NCBI GenBank assembly: GCA_021324355.1
Contig: JAJPJD010000020.1
Location: 1 to 49,239, forward strand
Reading direction: 5' to 3'
DNA length: 49,239 nt
Origin: Actinomycetota bacterium
GTDB taxonomy: Bacteria > Actinomycetota > Acidimicrobiia > Acidimicrobiales > RAAP-2
Shown here: one piece after another, positions 31,105-40,530 of the stretch
How the letters are laid out: the number at the start of each line of letters is the position of its first letter
Numbering within the stretch: the first letter of the stretch is position 1
Notes under the pieces: model-generated
The model's database searches: none
What the model was told of the DNA's origin: nothing
What the model saw: the letters and a program-made list of their open reading frames with translations, nothing else
Made by a program: the position numbers and the translations under genes

Positions 31105-32354
31105 AGTTCGGACTGTTCTACGAGCTCCAGCTGCCCAAGCCGCCCGGGGCCCCCACCTGGGACCCCGACGCCGAACGCCGCATCTACCACGAGATGCTCG
31201 AACAGGTGGAGCTGGCCGACCGACTCGGGTTCGACTACGTCTTCGAGGTGGAGCACCACTTCTTGGAGGAGTACTCCCACTCCTCGGCGCCCGAGCTGGT
31301 GCTGGCTGCCCTGTCGCAGCGGACCCGCCACATCCGCCTGGGTCACGGCATCGTCCTCACCCCGCCGGCCTACAACCACCCGGCCCGGGTGGCCGAGCGG
31401 ATCGCCGCGCTCGACATCTTGTCCAACGGCCGGGTCGAGTTCGGCAGCGGCGAGTCCTCCTCCGACATGGAGCTGGGCGGCTTCGGGGTCGACCGCAGCC
31501 GCAAGAAGGCGATGTGGGAGGACGCGACCCGGGAGATCTGCACCATGATGGCCCAGGAGCCCTACCAGGGGTTCCAAGGCGAGTTCTTCTCGATGCCGGT
31601 TCGCAACGTCGTGCCCAAGCCCCTCCAGAAGCCTCACCCGCCGCTGTGGGTGGCCGCGTCGCGCCGGGAGACCACCATGGTCGCGGCCCGCCTCGGGATG
31701 GCCTCCCTTGGGTTCGGGTTCGAGACCCCCGAGGAGCTGGGCGAGCGGGCCGAGGAGTACTGGCGGCTGGTGCGCGAGGAGTGCTTCCCGATCGGGCATG
31801 CGATCAACCCGGGGCTGGCTGTGCTCTCGACCTTCATGGCGGCCGAGACCGACGAGGAAGCGGTGCGGCGCAGCGCGCATGGCCCCGGGTTCTTCTCCTA
31901 CTCCCTCGGCTACTACTACAACCCGGTGACCGGCCCCAACCACCGCCCCGGTCAGACCAACCTCTACGACCGGTTCAGCGAGCTGCCGAGTTCGGAGCGC
32001 GACGGCCGGGGCCCGCTGGTCGCCGCTCGCCTCATGTCCCGAGAGCAGATCGCGGCCGAAGAACCCACCGACGAGGTCCAACGGGCCCTGTTCCGAGCGG
32101 CCCGCAGCGGCCAGGCCATCGGGACCACCGAGACCATCCGGCGCAACATCAAGGCCTACGAGGACCACCACCTGGACGTCCTGGTGCTGGTCGCCCAGTG
32201 CGGCGACCGCAAGCACGAGCACATCATGGAGTCGATCGAGCGCTTCGGGACCGAGGTGCTGCCAGAGTTCAAGGAACGCCACGAGGCTGAGCACCGCCCG
32301 TGGCGGGAGAAGCAGCTGAGCGGGGTCGAGCACCCGGTCAACTCCTCGATCTAG
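31101..32354 (+). CDS. LLM-class flavin-dependent oxidoreductase (luciferase-like)
   Basis: 417 residues of the bacterial-luciferase-like superfamily. Blocks include FGLFYELQLP at the N-terminus, the EVEHHFLEEYSHSSAPEL loop typical of luciferase-alpha-like enzymes, LGHGIVLTPPAYNHP and LDILSNGRVEFGSGES. These fit an FMNH2-using monooxygenase more than an F420 enzyme. The GTG at 31101 overlaps the SDR stop. Together with the SDR and esterase next door it suggests breakdown of a ketone or terpenoid-like compound through an ester or lactone, which is inference from context. Confidence 0.85.
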   Translation: MKFGLFYELQLPKPPGAPTWDPDAERRIYHEMLEQVELADRLGFDYVFEVEHHFLEEYSHSSAPELVLAALSQRTRHIRLGHGIVLTPPAYNHPARVAERIAALDILSNGRVEFGSGESSSDMELGGFGVDRSRKKAMWEDATREICTMMAQEPYQGFQGEFFSMPVRNVVPKPLQKPHPPLWVAASRRETTMVAARLGMASLGFGFETPEELGERAEEYWRLVREECFPIGHAINPGLAVLSTFMAAETDEEAVRRSAHGPGFFSYSLGYYYNPVTGPNHRPGQTNLYDRFSELPSSERDGRGPLVAARLMSREQIAAEEPTDEVQRALFRAARSGQAIGTTETIRRNIKAYEDHHLDVLVLVAQCGDRKHEHIMESIERFGTEVLPEFKERHEAEHRPWREKQLSGVEHPVNSSI

Positions 32355-32358
32355 GCCG

Positions 32359-32703
32359 ATGAACCGCCCGGAGAAGATCAAGGACGAGGCGCTGCGGACC
32401 CGCGTCGCCCACGCCTACGGCCAGTTGCGGGCCGGGGACCCGAGCGGGGCGGTCCGCACCCTGGCCGACGCGTTCGTGGACCTGCTGGTCCGCCACCCGG
32501 CGCTGCTCGAGCTGACCACCACCGTGCGCGGCCGGCCGATCCCGCTGGTCACCCGGTGGCCGGCCTTCGGCGCCAACCTGGTCCTCGATCCCGAAGGGGG
32601 CCAACCGCCCCGGGTGGAGCTGGTCCGGGAGCGCTTCGCGCTGAGCGAAGCGCTGACCTACTACGAGTTCCTGGTCGACCTGGCGGTCGACCAGGGCCTG
32701 TGA
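32359..32703 (+). CDS. Conserved-looking protein of unknown function in the LLM/esterase operon
   Basis: 114 residues with no recognised family. The N-terminal half is helical (LRTRVAHAYGQLRAGDPSGAVRTL), and the C-terminal half contains a PLVTRWPAFGANLVLD strand and a final acidic/aromatic helix (LTYYEFLVDLAVDQ). No signal peptide or membrane segment is seen. It starts four bases after the LLM gene and its TGA overlaps the carboxylesterase GTG, so it is firmly embedded in the operon. A small partner subunit of the monooxygenase or esterase is possible but untested. Confidence 0.75.
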   Translation: MNRPEKIKDEALRTRVAHAYGQLRAGDPSGAVRTLADAFVDLLVRHPALLELTTTVRGRPIPLVTRWPAFGANLVLDPEGGQPPRVELVRERFALSEALTYYEFLVDLAVDQGL

Positions 32704-34250
32704 CCGTGGCCGGCGACGAGGCGCCCACCGCCCGCACCAGCCGGGGGGAGCTGGTCGGGGCCAAAGCGGGCGGGGTCTGCGTCTTCCGGGGCGTCCGCTA
32801 CGCCCAGCCCCCGACCGGGCCGCGCCGATTCGCGCCTCCGGTCCCCCTCGAGCGCTGGGACGGCCCCCGCCCGGCGCTCGAGCCCGGTCCGGCCTGCCCC
32901 CAGGGCATGGGCTCGGCCGCCCCGCCGGTCCCGGCCCGGCCGCCGGTGTTCGGCGGGCTGTTCGGGCCGGGCGCCCACGGGACCAGCGAGGACTGCCTGC
33001 ACCTCACCGTGTGGACGCCGGCCTGCGACCGGGGCCGCCGGCCGGTGCTGGTCTTCATCCACGGGGGCGCGTTCCGGCTGGGGACCTCCACCGCCCCCAC
33101 CTACGACGGTGCCAGGCTGGCCGCCCGGGGCGACGTGGTGGTGGTCGCCTGCAACTACCGGCTCGGCCCGTTCGGGTTCCTGCACCTCCCCGAGCTCGGG
33201 GCGGTGAACCTGGGGCTGCTCGACCAGGTGGCGGCGCTCGAGTGGGTGGCGGCCGAGATCGAGTCCTTCGGCGGCGACCCGGCGGCGGTGACCGTGTTCG
33301 GGGAGTCGGCCGGGGCCAAGAGCATCGAGTGCCTGCTGGCCATGCCAGCGGCCAGCGGCCTGTTCCGCTCGGCGATCCTTGAGAGCACCTACGCGCCGGG
33401 CATGGACCCGGCGGTGGCGGCCGACTTCGCCCGGGCGGTGGCCGAGGCCGCCGGGGCCGGCACCGATCCGCGGGCCCTGGCCGAGCTGCCGGCCGACGCG
33501 TTGCTGGGGGCAGTGACCGAGGTCCAACTGCGCTCGGGGCCCAACCTCTGGGGGGGCGCGATCGGGCCGGTGGTGGACGGCACGGTGCTCCCCGAGCACC
33601 CTGTGGCCGCGGCCGCCGCCGGCTCGACCCACCCGGTGCCGCTGGTGGTGGGCACCACCGCGGACGAGGCGCGGCTGTTCGGCTCGATGGCCCCCGGCTG
33701 GCTGGAGGTCGGACCAGCGGAGCTGACCCAGCGGCTGGCGGCGGTGGTGGCGGGGGTGCCGGGCGCGCCCCCGGCGGCCGAGCTCGCCCCCGCCTACCGC
33801 CGTGCTCGGGCCGCTCGGGGCCACAGCAGCGAGCCGGCCGACATCCTCTACGCCGTCCAGACCGACCGGCTGTTCCGACAGCACTCGATCGCGCTGGCTG
33901 AGCGCCACGCCGGCCACCAGCCCCACGTCTGGATGTACCTGTTCAGCTGGTCGGCGGCGGGCGAGACCGCCCTGGGGGCCTGCCACGCGCTCGAGCTGCC
34001 CTTCGTGTTCGGGACCCTGGACGGCCCGACCGCGGCGTTGACCGGCACCGACGAGCGGGCGTGGGCGCTGTCGGCGACCATGGCCGACGCCTGGATCGGC
34101 TTCGCCCGGGACGGCGTGCCGGGCGCCCTCAGCTGGCCCCGCTACGAGCCGACCCGGCGGGCCACCCTCCAGCTCGGCGAATCGGTCGCGGTCCTCGACG
34201 ACCCCGAGGCAGACGAGCGGGCGCTGTGGCGGGACGCCCGCTGGTGGTAG
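32700..34250 (+). CDS. Type B carboxylesterase
   Basis: 516 residues of the carboxylesterase/lipase type B family. The oxyanion-hole region VFIHGGAFRLG (about 118-128) and the nucleophile elbow GESAGAKS with Ser203 are clear. The acidic residue in TTADEARLFGSM and the His in GACHALELPFVF supply the rest of the triad. The EDCLHLTVWTP block (about 97-107) is family-specific, and no signal peptide is present. The GTG at 32700 overlaps the preceding stop. It ends the SDR-LLM-unknown-esterase operon and may hydrolyse the ester made by the monooxygenase. Confidence 0.88.
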   Translation: MTVAGDEAPTARTSRGELVGAKAGGVCVFRGVRYAQPPTGPRRFAPPVPLERWDGPRPALEPGPACPQGMGSAAPPVPARPPVFGGLFGPGAHGTSEDCLHLTVWTPACDRGRRPVLVFIHGGAFRLGTSTAPTYDGARLAARGDVVVVACNYRLGPFGFLHLPELGAVNLGLLDQVAALEWVAAEIESFGGDPAAVTVFGESAGAKSIECLLAMPAASGLFRSAILESTYAPGMDPAVAADFARAVAEAAGAGTDPRALAELPADALLGAVTEVQLRSGPNLWGGAIGPVVDGTVLPEHPVAAAAAGSTHPVPLVVGTTADEARLFGSMAPGWLEVGPAELTQRLAAVVAGVPGAPPAAELAPAYRRARAARGHSSEPADILYAVQTDRLFRQHSIALAERHAGHQPHVWMYLFSWSAAGETALGACHALELPFVFGTLDGPTAALTGTDERAWALSATMADAWIGFARDGVPGALSWPRYEPTRRATLQLGESVAVLDDPEADERALWRDARWW

Positions 34251-34268
34251 GGCCCCGGCCCCCGGCCG

Positions 34269-35177
34269 TCAGCGCCCGGCCAGCGCGGCGCGCAGCTCGC
34301 CGGCCAGGGTCACCGACCGAACCGCAGCCTCGAGCGGGGCCGGCATGGTCCGCAGGATCACGTCGGTGAACCCGAGGTCGGCGTAGGGAGCCAGCTGCTC
34401 GGCCACCGAGGCCGGGTCGCCGTAGGCGACGGCAGCCCGGTCGAAGCCGCGGTAGCCGGCGGCCACCAACGGGTCGCCCACCGCTCGGGCCTCGGCGTCG
34501 GTCTCGGCCAAGAAGACGTCCTTGCGGATCGGGAGCCGGACCGGGGTCCGCTCGAGCACCGCGCACGCATCGCGGTAGCGCTCGAGCTTCTCGCGGGCCG
34601 AGGCCACCGTGAGGTCGGCGTTCGCGTACCAGCAGTCCCCCAGCCGAGCCGCCCGCTCGATGGCTGGCGGGCTGTCGGCCCCGACCCACCACTCCACGCC
34701 CCGGCTGGGCACCGGAGCGATCCGGGCGTCGGCGATGCCGAAGAACTCGCTCGTTACCGCCTCGCCGGCCAACAGGGCCCGCACCACCGCGATCCCCTCC
34801 TCCAGGCGCCGGGCCCGCGCGCCGATCGGCACCCCCATGGCCCGGAACTGCCCCCGGCCGCCGCCCAGGCCGGTCTGGACCACGAACGGACCGGCGGCCA
34901 GCTCGGCCAGGGTCCCGATCTGCTCGGCCATGAGCACCGGGTGCCACAGCGGGACCAGGAACAAGCATCCGGCTGGCCGGTCGTCCCACTCGGCCAGCAG
35001 CCGGCCGAGCACCGGGGTGTTCTGGAGGTAGGGCATGGGCCCGGTGGCGTGGTGGTCGCCCACCGTGAGGACGTCCAGGCCGGCGTCGCGGGCCGCCCGG
35101 GCCTGGCGGACGACCGATGCCACGCCCTCGGCGTCGCCCCGCCGCAGGGCGGTGCCGAGCGAGACCCCAACCCGCAT
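34269..35177 (-). CDS. LLM-class oxidoreductase
   Basis: 302 residues, luciferase-like TIM barrel. Recognisable parts are VGVSLGTALRRGDAEGVASV at the start, VLTVGDHHATGPMPYLQ, the QTGLGGGRGQF segment for cofactor phosphate binding and VEWWVGADSPPAIERAARLGD. The cofactor is F420 or FMN; the pattern does not settle this. The ATG at 35177 has an AAGGAG site. It converges with the carboxylesterase gene with 18 bases between and is divergent from the alpha/beta hydrolase gene. Confidence 0.82.
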   Translation of the reverse strand: MRVGVSLGTALRRGDAEGVASVVRQARAARDAGLDVLTVGDHHATGPMPYLQNTPVLGRLLAEWDDRPAGCLFLVPLWHPVLMAEQIGTLAELAAGPFVVQTGLGGGRGQFRAMGVPIGARARRLEEGIAVVRALLAGEAVTSEFFGIADARIAPVPSRGVEWWVGADSPPAIERAARLGDCWYANADLTVASAREKLERYRDACAVLERTPVRLPIRKDVFLAETDAEARAVGDPLVAAGYRGFDRAAVAYGDPASVAEQLAPYADLGFTDVILRTMPAPLEAAVRSVTLAGELRAALAGR

Positions 35178-35277
35178 GCCGCTCCTTCCGCCGGCTCGCC
35201 ACCTCGAGCCTCGCCGCCCGATTATCGCGGGCCGCGCTCGCCTCGGCGATCCGGCCCCCGCCGTCTACCATCGGCCG

Positions 35278-36051
35278 GTGGCCGAGATCGATCGCAACGG
35301 GGTCCGCCTCTTCTACGAGGTGCACGGCACCGAGCACCCCCGGGCCACCATCCTGCTCAGCCACGGCTACTCGGCGTCCTCGCAGATGTGGGCCCCGAAC
35401 CTGGGTGCCCTGGGGGCCGACTACCGGGTGATCACCTGGGACCTGCGGGGGCACGGGCGCAGCGACTCCCCGCCCCAGCTCGACCAGTACTCCGAACGCC
35501 TGTCGGTCGAGGACATGGCGGCCATCCTCGACGCGGTGGCGGTCGAGCGGGCGGTGGTCGGTGGGCTCTCTTTGGGCGGCTACCTGTCGCTGGCCTTCGC
35601 CCTGGCCCACCCAGACCGGGTGGCGGCGCTCATGCTGTTCGACACCGGGCCCGGCTACCGCCGCGACGAGGGGCGGGCGGCGTGGAACCGAACCGCGATC
35701 GCCCGGGCCGAGGCCTTCGAGGCAGAGGGGCTGGCGGCGCTCGGGTCGGGGGCCGAGGTCCGCCGGTCGGTCCACCGGGACCCCCGAGGCCTGGCCCTGG
35801 CCGCCCGGGGGATCCTGACCCAGCACGATGCCCGGGTGATCGACTCGCTGCCGGCGATCGCGGTGCCAACCCTGGTCCTGGTGGGCGCCGAGGACCGGCC
35901 GTTCCTGGCGGCCGCCGACTACATGGCCGAGCGCATCCCCGGCGCCACCAAGGTGGTCCTGGCCGGAGCCGGCCACGCCAGCAACCTCGACCAGCCCGAG
36001 GCGTTCAACCGAAGCGTGCTCGGGTTCTTGGACCGGCTCGGGCCGGCTTGA
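35278..36051 (+). CDS. Alpha/beta hydrolase
   Basis: 257 residues. The oxyanion region LLSHGYSASSQMW, the strand-loop WDLRGHGRSDSP and the nucleophile elbow GGLSLGGYL (Ser98) are typical. The triad is completed by the Asp in VGAEDRPFL and the His in LAGAGHASNLDQPEAFN. The GTG at 35278 is six bases after TACCAT, fitting a leaderless message. The fold covers esterases, C-C hydrolases and 3-oxoadipate enol-lactonase-like enzymes; this protein is closest in pattern to the last group, but the substrate is unknown. Confidence 0.87.
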   Translation: MAEIDRNGVRLFYEVHGTEHPRATILLSHGYSASSQMWAPNLGALGADYRVITWDLRGHGRSDSPPQLDQYSERLSVEDMAAILDAVAVERAVVGGLSLGGYLSLAFALAHPDRVAALMLFDTGPGYRRDEGRAAWNRTAIARAEAFEAEGLAALGSGAEVRRSVHRDPRGLALAARGILTQHDARVIDSLPAIAVPTLVLVGAEDRPFLAAADYMAERIPGATKVVLAGAGHASNLDQPEAFNRSVLGFLDRLGPA

Positions 36052-37041
36052 GGCCGCGGCGCAGGCGGTCGGGCCGCCCAGCCAGCCCCGCCGGCGGAAC
36101 ACATACGGCAGGCCCAGCACCGCCAGGACCTCCACCCCGATCCCCAACACCCAGAACGACCAGGTGCGGGTCAGCACGTGGTTCACGAGCAAGGAGAAGT
36201 TCTGGCCGAAGAAGCCGGTGATGAACCCCAGGGGCAAGAACACCGTCGCGATGATGGTGAGCTGCTTCATGACCACGTTGCGTCGATTGGACACCGTGGA
36301 CAGGTGGGTGTCCATGGCCCCGTTGAGCAGGTCGCGGTAGGAGTCGACCAGGTCGCTGATCCGGATCAGGTGGTCGTAGAGGTCCCGGAAGTACCGCTCG
36401 TCGTCGGCGGTCATGCCGGGGAGCTGGGACAGCTCGGACACGATGCTGGCGAACATGTCCCGCTGGGGGGTCACCACCTTGCGCAACGAGACCAGGGTCC
36501 GCTTCATCGTGAACAACTCGCCCAGCTGGGCCTCGGTCGGCAGGCGCAGGATGGCGTCCTCCAGCTCGTCGATCCGATCGTCGAAGCAGGCGAGCACCGG
36601 GAAGAAGCTGTCCACCAGCTGGTCGACCACCAGGTAGAGCACCGCCACCTGCGGCGGCGCCAGCTCCTGGGCGCGGTGGCGACCCAAGCGGAGCCGGACC
36701 TGCTCCAGGGCCTCGCAGGGGCCCCGGTGGACGGTGACCACACTGGTCTCCGAGGAAAAGACGTGGACCTCGACCGGCGCCGCGCGCTGGGGCTGCGCCC
36801 CAGAGACGACCAGGTAGGTGAAGCCTTCGTAGTCCTCCACCTTGGGCCGCGGGCCGAAGTGCTCGGCGTCTTCGATCGCCAGGGGATGGAAGCCGAAGGT
36901 GTCGCGCAGCAGGGCCAGCGTCTCGTCGTCGGTGCCGTCGAGGTCGAGCCAGAAGAACGCACCCCGCTGCCGGCGCTCGGCCACCGCCTGGGGGCTGGCC
37001 GCGCTGGCGGTCCCGTCGCGAGCGGTGATGGTGCCGGTCAT
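36052..37041 (-). CDS. corA: CorA-family magnesium/divalent-metal channel (3' end undefined)
   Basis: The conserved protein runs from the ATG at 37041 for about 320 residues. A cytoplasmic alpha/beta funnel domain includes FFWLDLDGTDDETLALL and FHPLAIEDAEHFGPRPKVED, a long stalk helix follows, and two terminal membrane helices flank the pore motif FFGQNFSLLV, with GQN in place of the classical GMN. Homology ends near 36079 (YVFRRRGWL), where a stop is expected, but this frame stays open to 34129, antisense to the hydrolase and LLM genes. The low coordinate given here is therefore arbitrary. A lost stop or a sequence error is likely. It is divergent from the nicotinamidase-like gene. Confidence 0.8.
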
Positions 37042-37105
37042 CCCCCATTCTGCGGCGGTCGGCCGCGCTGGCCGGGGACCGGGGCTCCCGGCCCACAATG
37101 GTCCG

Positions 37106-37696
37106 GTGGCACCGGTGAACTTCGGGCCCGGGGTGGCGCTGGTGGTCGTGGACCTGCAGAACGACTTCGCCGACCCCCGGGGCAGCTTGTATGTCGCCGG
37201 GGCCGAGTCGGTGGTCGGCGCGGTCGGCGAACTGGTCGACCGGGCGCTGGCGGCTGGCTCCCCGGTGCTGTACACCCAGGACTGGCACCCGCCGCACACC
37301 CCGCACTTCGCGCCGGACGGCGGGATCTGGCCGGTCCACTGCGTGGCCGGCACCTGGGGCGCCGAACTGGTCCCATCGCTTGCGGTCGTCGGTCCGGTGG
37401 TCCGCAAGGGCACCGGGGGCGAGGACGGCTATTCGGGGTTCTCGGTCCGAGACGTGAGCACCGGCGAGGTCGTGGCGACCGAGCTCGACCGGCTGCTCCG
37501 CGAGGCCGGGGTCGAGGCGGTGGTGGTCTGCGGCCTGGCCCTCGACTACTGCGTGAAAGAGACCGCCCTGGACGCAGCCCGGCTCGGCTACCGAGTCGCC
37601 GTCCCGCTCCACGCCACCCGGGCGGTCGAGCTGCACCCCGGCGACGGCGACCGGGCGCTCGAGGCCCTCCAGTCGGCCGGCGCCTCGCTGTCGTGA
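37106..37696 (+). CDS. Nicotinamidase/isochorismatase-family amidase (PncA-like)
   Basis: 196 residues. The catalytic triad of nicotinamidases is present: Asp16 (VVVDLQNDF), Lys101 (VVRKGTGG) and Cys149 (LALDYCVKETALDA). The metal site is Asp59, His61 and His67 in QDWHPPHTPHF. GGIWPVHCVAGT is also typical of PncA. It would hydrolyse nicotinamide to nicotinate for NAD salvage. The GTG at 37106 is six bases after CACAAT, consistent with leaderless expression. Assignment to nicotinamide rather than another amide is good but rests on motifs. Confidence 0.88.
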   Translation: MAPVNFGPGVALVVVDLQNDFADPRGSLYVAGAESVVGAVGELVDRALAAGSPVLYTQDWHPPHTPHFAPDGGIWPVHCVAGTWGAELVPSLAVVGPVVRKGTGGEDGYSGFSVRDVSTGEVVATELDRLLREAGVEAVVVCGLALDYCVKETALDAARLGYRVAVPLHATRAVELHPGDGDRALEALQSAGASLS

Positions 37697-37787
37697 CGCC
37701 CGAGCAGCGCCCGGCGTCGCTCCGGCGGGCGGTCCCCAGCCGAGGGGTTTTGGAGCAGTTCTCGACCCTGGCTAGGGTCGGGCGGCC

Positions 37788-39047
37788 ATGACCCGGCGGC
37801 AGCGGCACCCCCGACCCTGGCACGACGGCCGGGACGTGGGCTCGGCGGTGGCTGCCACCATCCCGACCTCGCTGCCGGTGTTCTTGACCGGTGCGATGGC
37901 GGTGCAGATCCGCGACACCCTGCACTTCGGGACCACCGCCTACGGCGTGGCGGTCGCGCTCTACTACTTGGCCGCCGGGACCAGCTCGATCCCGCTCGGA
38001 CGGCTGTCGGAGCGGCTGGGGGGCCTGCGGACCATGCGGCTGGCGGTGCTGGGGTCGTCGGTGGTGCTGGGCCTGCTGGCCGGGGCCAGCCGCTCCTGGG
38101 CCCTGCTGGCCGTCCTGCTGGTGGCGGCCGGGGTGGTCAGCGCGGCCATGCAGCCGGCGGCCAACGTGTTCCTGGTCGGCCGGATCTCCCCCGAGCGCCA
38201 GGGGCTGTCCTTCGGGATCAAGCAGGCGGCGGTCCCCCTCGCCACCTCGCTCGCCGGCCTGGCCGTGCCCGGCCTGGCGCTCACCGTCGGCTGGCGCTGG
38301 GCGTACGCGGTCGGCGCGGCCTGGGCGATCGCCACCGCGGTGGTCCTGCCGCACAGCGTCGCCACCGCCCGCCCGCCCCGGCCGCCCGCTGCCGCCCCGG
38401 CCGGCGCGGTCCTGCCCCGCCGGGCCCTGGTCGTGCTGGCGGTGGGCTTCGGCATGGGGATCGGCACCGCCAGCGCGCTCGCCGCCTTCCTGGTCACCTC
38501 GGCGGTCGACAGCGGGGTCAGCCACGCCAACGCCGGCCTGCTGGTGGCGTTCGGCTCCCTGGCCGCGGTCTGCGCCCGGGTGGTCGTCGGCTACCGCGCC
38601 GACCGCCGGCCGGACACCGGCGGGCGGTCCCACCTGGCGGTGGTGGCCGGGATGCTGTTGGTCGGGGCGGCCGGCTACGGCACCCTGGCGGTGGCGGCGG
38701 CCTGCCACGGCCTTGCGCTCTACGCGCTGGGCGGCGCGGTGGCGTTCGCGGTCGGCTGGGGCTGGAACGGCCTGTTCAACTTCGCGGTGGTCCGCCTGAG
38801 CCCGTCCCGGGCCGGGCGGGCCACCGGGATCACCCAGACCGGGGGCCGCCTCGGCGGGATGGCCGGCCCGTTCCTGTTCGGCGTCGTGGCGTCGCACTCC
38901 TCGTACTCGGTCGCCTGGGGGGCGAGCGGCGCGTTGCTGGTGGTCGCGGCCGGAACCGTGCTGGCCGCCCGGCACATGCTGGTCGCCGGGGAGCCGGCGG
39001 CCGAGCCCTCCCTCGCGGTGCTGCCCGACGCCGGCACCGGCGCCTGA
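37788..39047 (+). CDS. MFS transporter
   Basis: 419 residues with about 12 membrane helices in two halves joined by a Pro/Ala-rich loop (TARPPRPPAAAPAGAVLPRR). Motif A is degenerate (LGRLSERLGGLRTMRLAV). The segment QAAVPLATSLAGLAVPGLAL and the second-half GWGWNGLFNFAVVRLSP are conserved among small-molecule MFS permeases of the CynX/NimT-like kind. The substrate is unknown. The ATG at 37788 lies nine bases after TAGGGT, so the leader is at most a few bases long. Confidence 0.82.
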   Translation: MTRRQRHPRPWHDGRDVGSAVAATIPTSLPVFLTGAMAVQIRDTLHFGTTAYGVAVALYYLAAGTSSIPLGRLSERLGGLRTMRLAVLGSSVVLGLLAGASRSWALLAVLLVAAGVVSAAMQPAANVFLVGRISPERQGLSFGIKQAAVPLATSLAGLAVPGLALTVGWRWAYAVGAAWAIATAVVLPHSVATARPPRPPAAAPAGAVLPRRALVVLAVGFGMGIGTASALAAFLVTSAVDSGVSHANAGLLVAFGSLAAVCARVVVGYRADRRPDTGGRSHLAVVAGMLLVGAAGYGTLAVAAACHGLALYALGGAVAFAVGWGWNGLFNFAVVRLSPSRAGRATGITQTGGRLGGMAGPFLFGVVASHSSYSVAWGASGALLVVAAGTVLAARHMLVAGEPAAEPSLAVLPDAGTGA

Positions 39048-39057
39048 CGGTCCGAGC

Positions 39058-40251
39058 TCAGGCCCCCCAGGTCGACGGGATGCGGACCAGGTCACGGCGG
39101 AGCTCGCTCACCCGGGTCGCCCCGACCAGGCGCATGGTCCGGTCGATGTCATCGCGCAGGATGCGCAACACCCGGTCGACGCCGGGACGGCCGGCGGCCG
39201 CCAGGCCATAGGCCCAGGCTCGGCCAACCATGGCCGCCCGAGCCCCCAGGGCCACGGCCTTGACCACGTCGGCCCCCCGCCGGACACCGCCGTCCAAGAG
39301 CACCTCCACCTGGTCACCGACGGCGTCCACCACCGGCACCAAGGCGGCGACGGTGGGGTCGACCGAGTCCAGCTGCCGGCCGCCGTGGTTGGACACGATG
39401 ATCCCGTCGGCCCCGACGTCGACCGCCCGACGGGCGTCGTCGGCGGTGAGCACCCCTTTGGCCAGCACCGGGCCGTCCCACTGCTCCTTCAACCAGCTGA
39501 AGTCCTCCCAGCGGGCCGGGTACGCCAGCCAGTGCCACAGTGCCTCCAGGCTGCTCAGCGTCCGGCCGTCGACCACCAGGGTGGTGGTGTTGATCAGGTC
39601 CAGGCTGAAGTGGTCACGGGCGGCATCGAGCACCCAGCGGGGATGGAGCACCACCCGGGGGGCCATCTTGGTGACGGTCCGCCGATCGAGCCGCAGCGGC
39701 GGCGACAGGCCGTGGCGGGAGTCCCGCTCCCGGTTGCCTGGGAGCGGGGTGTCCAGGGTCACCACCAGGGCGCGGTAGCCGGCCTTGCGGGCTCGCTCGA
39801 CCAGCTGCTCGGCACCGGCCCGGCCGCCCAGGAAGTACAGCTGGAACCACAGCGGCCCGGTCGCCGCCGAGGCGACCTCGGCGATGGTGTGGCCCGACAT
39901 GGAGCTCAAGGTGGCGATGGTCCCGGCCGCGCCGGCAGCACCGGCCGCGGCCACATCCCCGGCCGGGTCCATCATCCGGGTGAAGCCCACCGGGCTGAGC
40001 AGCAGGGGCATGGAGACCTCGGTGCCGAGCACGGTGGTGGCCAGCTCCGGCGGGGCCCCGGTCACCGCCCCGACCCGGGGCAGAAACTGGACCTCCTCGT
40101 AGGCGGCGACGTTGGCCCGCAGGGTGGTCTCGGCCCCCGCCCCGCCCTCGATGTAGTCCCACACCGGCCCGGGCACCCGACGCCGGGCCAGCCGCCGGGC
40201 ATCGGCGACCGTTCTGATCCGAGCGGCCGCCCGCTCCTCCCCTATGCCCAT
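39058..40251 (-). CDS. FMN-dependent alpha-hydroxy-acid oxidase (LldD/MftD-like)
   Basis: 397 residues of the FMN alpha-hydroxyacid dehydrogenase family. The N-terminus has the usual VWDYIEGGAGAETTLRANV. The FMN and substrate residues include PVGFTRMMDP, WFQLYFLGG, a Lys in GPVLAKGVLT and the catalytic His with Arg in SNHGGRQLD, followed by LLDGGVRRGADVVKA and GARAAMVGRAWAYGL. It could be an L-lactate dehydrogenase or the mycofactocin enzyme MftD; no other mycofactocin genes are in view. The ATG at 40251 overlaps nothing, and it converges with the MFS gene. Confidence 0.88.
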   Translation of the reverse strand: MGIGEERAAARIRTVADARRLARRRVPGPVWDYIEGGAGAETTLRANVAAYEEVQFLPRVGAVTGAPPELATTVLGTEVSMPLLLSPVGFTRMMDPAGDVAAAGAAGAAGTIATLSSMSGHTIAEVASAATGPLWFQLYFLGGRAGAEQLVERARKAGYRALVVTLDTPLPGNRERDSRHGLSPPLRLDRRTVTKMAPRVVLHPRWVLDAARDHFSLDLINTTTLVVDGRTLSSLEALWHWLAYPARWEDFSWLKEQWDGPVLAKGVLTADDARRAVDVGADGIIVSNHGGRQLDSVDPTVAALVPVVDAVGDQVEVLLDGGVRRGADVVKAVALGARAAMVGRAWAYGLAAAGRPGVDRVLRILRDDIDRTMRLVGATRVSELRRDLVRIPSTWGA

Positions 40252-40530
40252 CGCGGCACCCCTGCTGGTTCGGTCATGACCAGAACGCTAGAACCTGGCG
40301 CGCCCCCAACGCCCGGTCCGCCGATTCCTCAGGTGCCGCAGCTCGGCGCGGCCGCCCCCGGACCCAACACCTGCGGCGAGGATCCCCGCCAACCAGCGAC
40401 CGGCCCAGCCACCACCCGAGACGGCGCACCACGACCGGCGTCGGGGCAACGCGGCGATCGAGCGGCAGCATCACGAACCGGCCATGGGTGAGGCGCCGCC
40501 GGCGCGCCACCGAGCGGTCACAGACGGCCA

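Noticed and set aside
34129-36051. Continuation of the corA frame as coding sequence
   Set aside because: It is antisense to an intact alpha/beta hydrolase with a full catalytic triad and in part to an LLM gene, and it shows no CorA-like or other domain.
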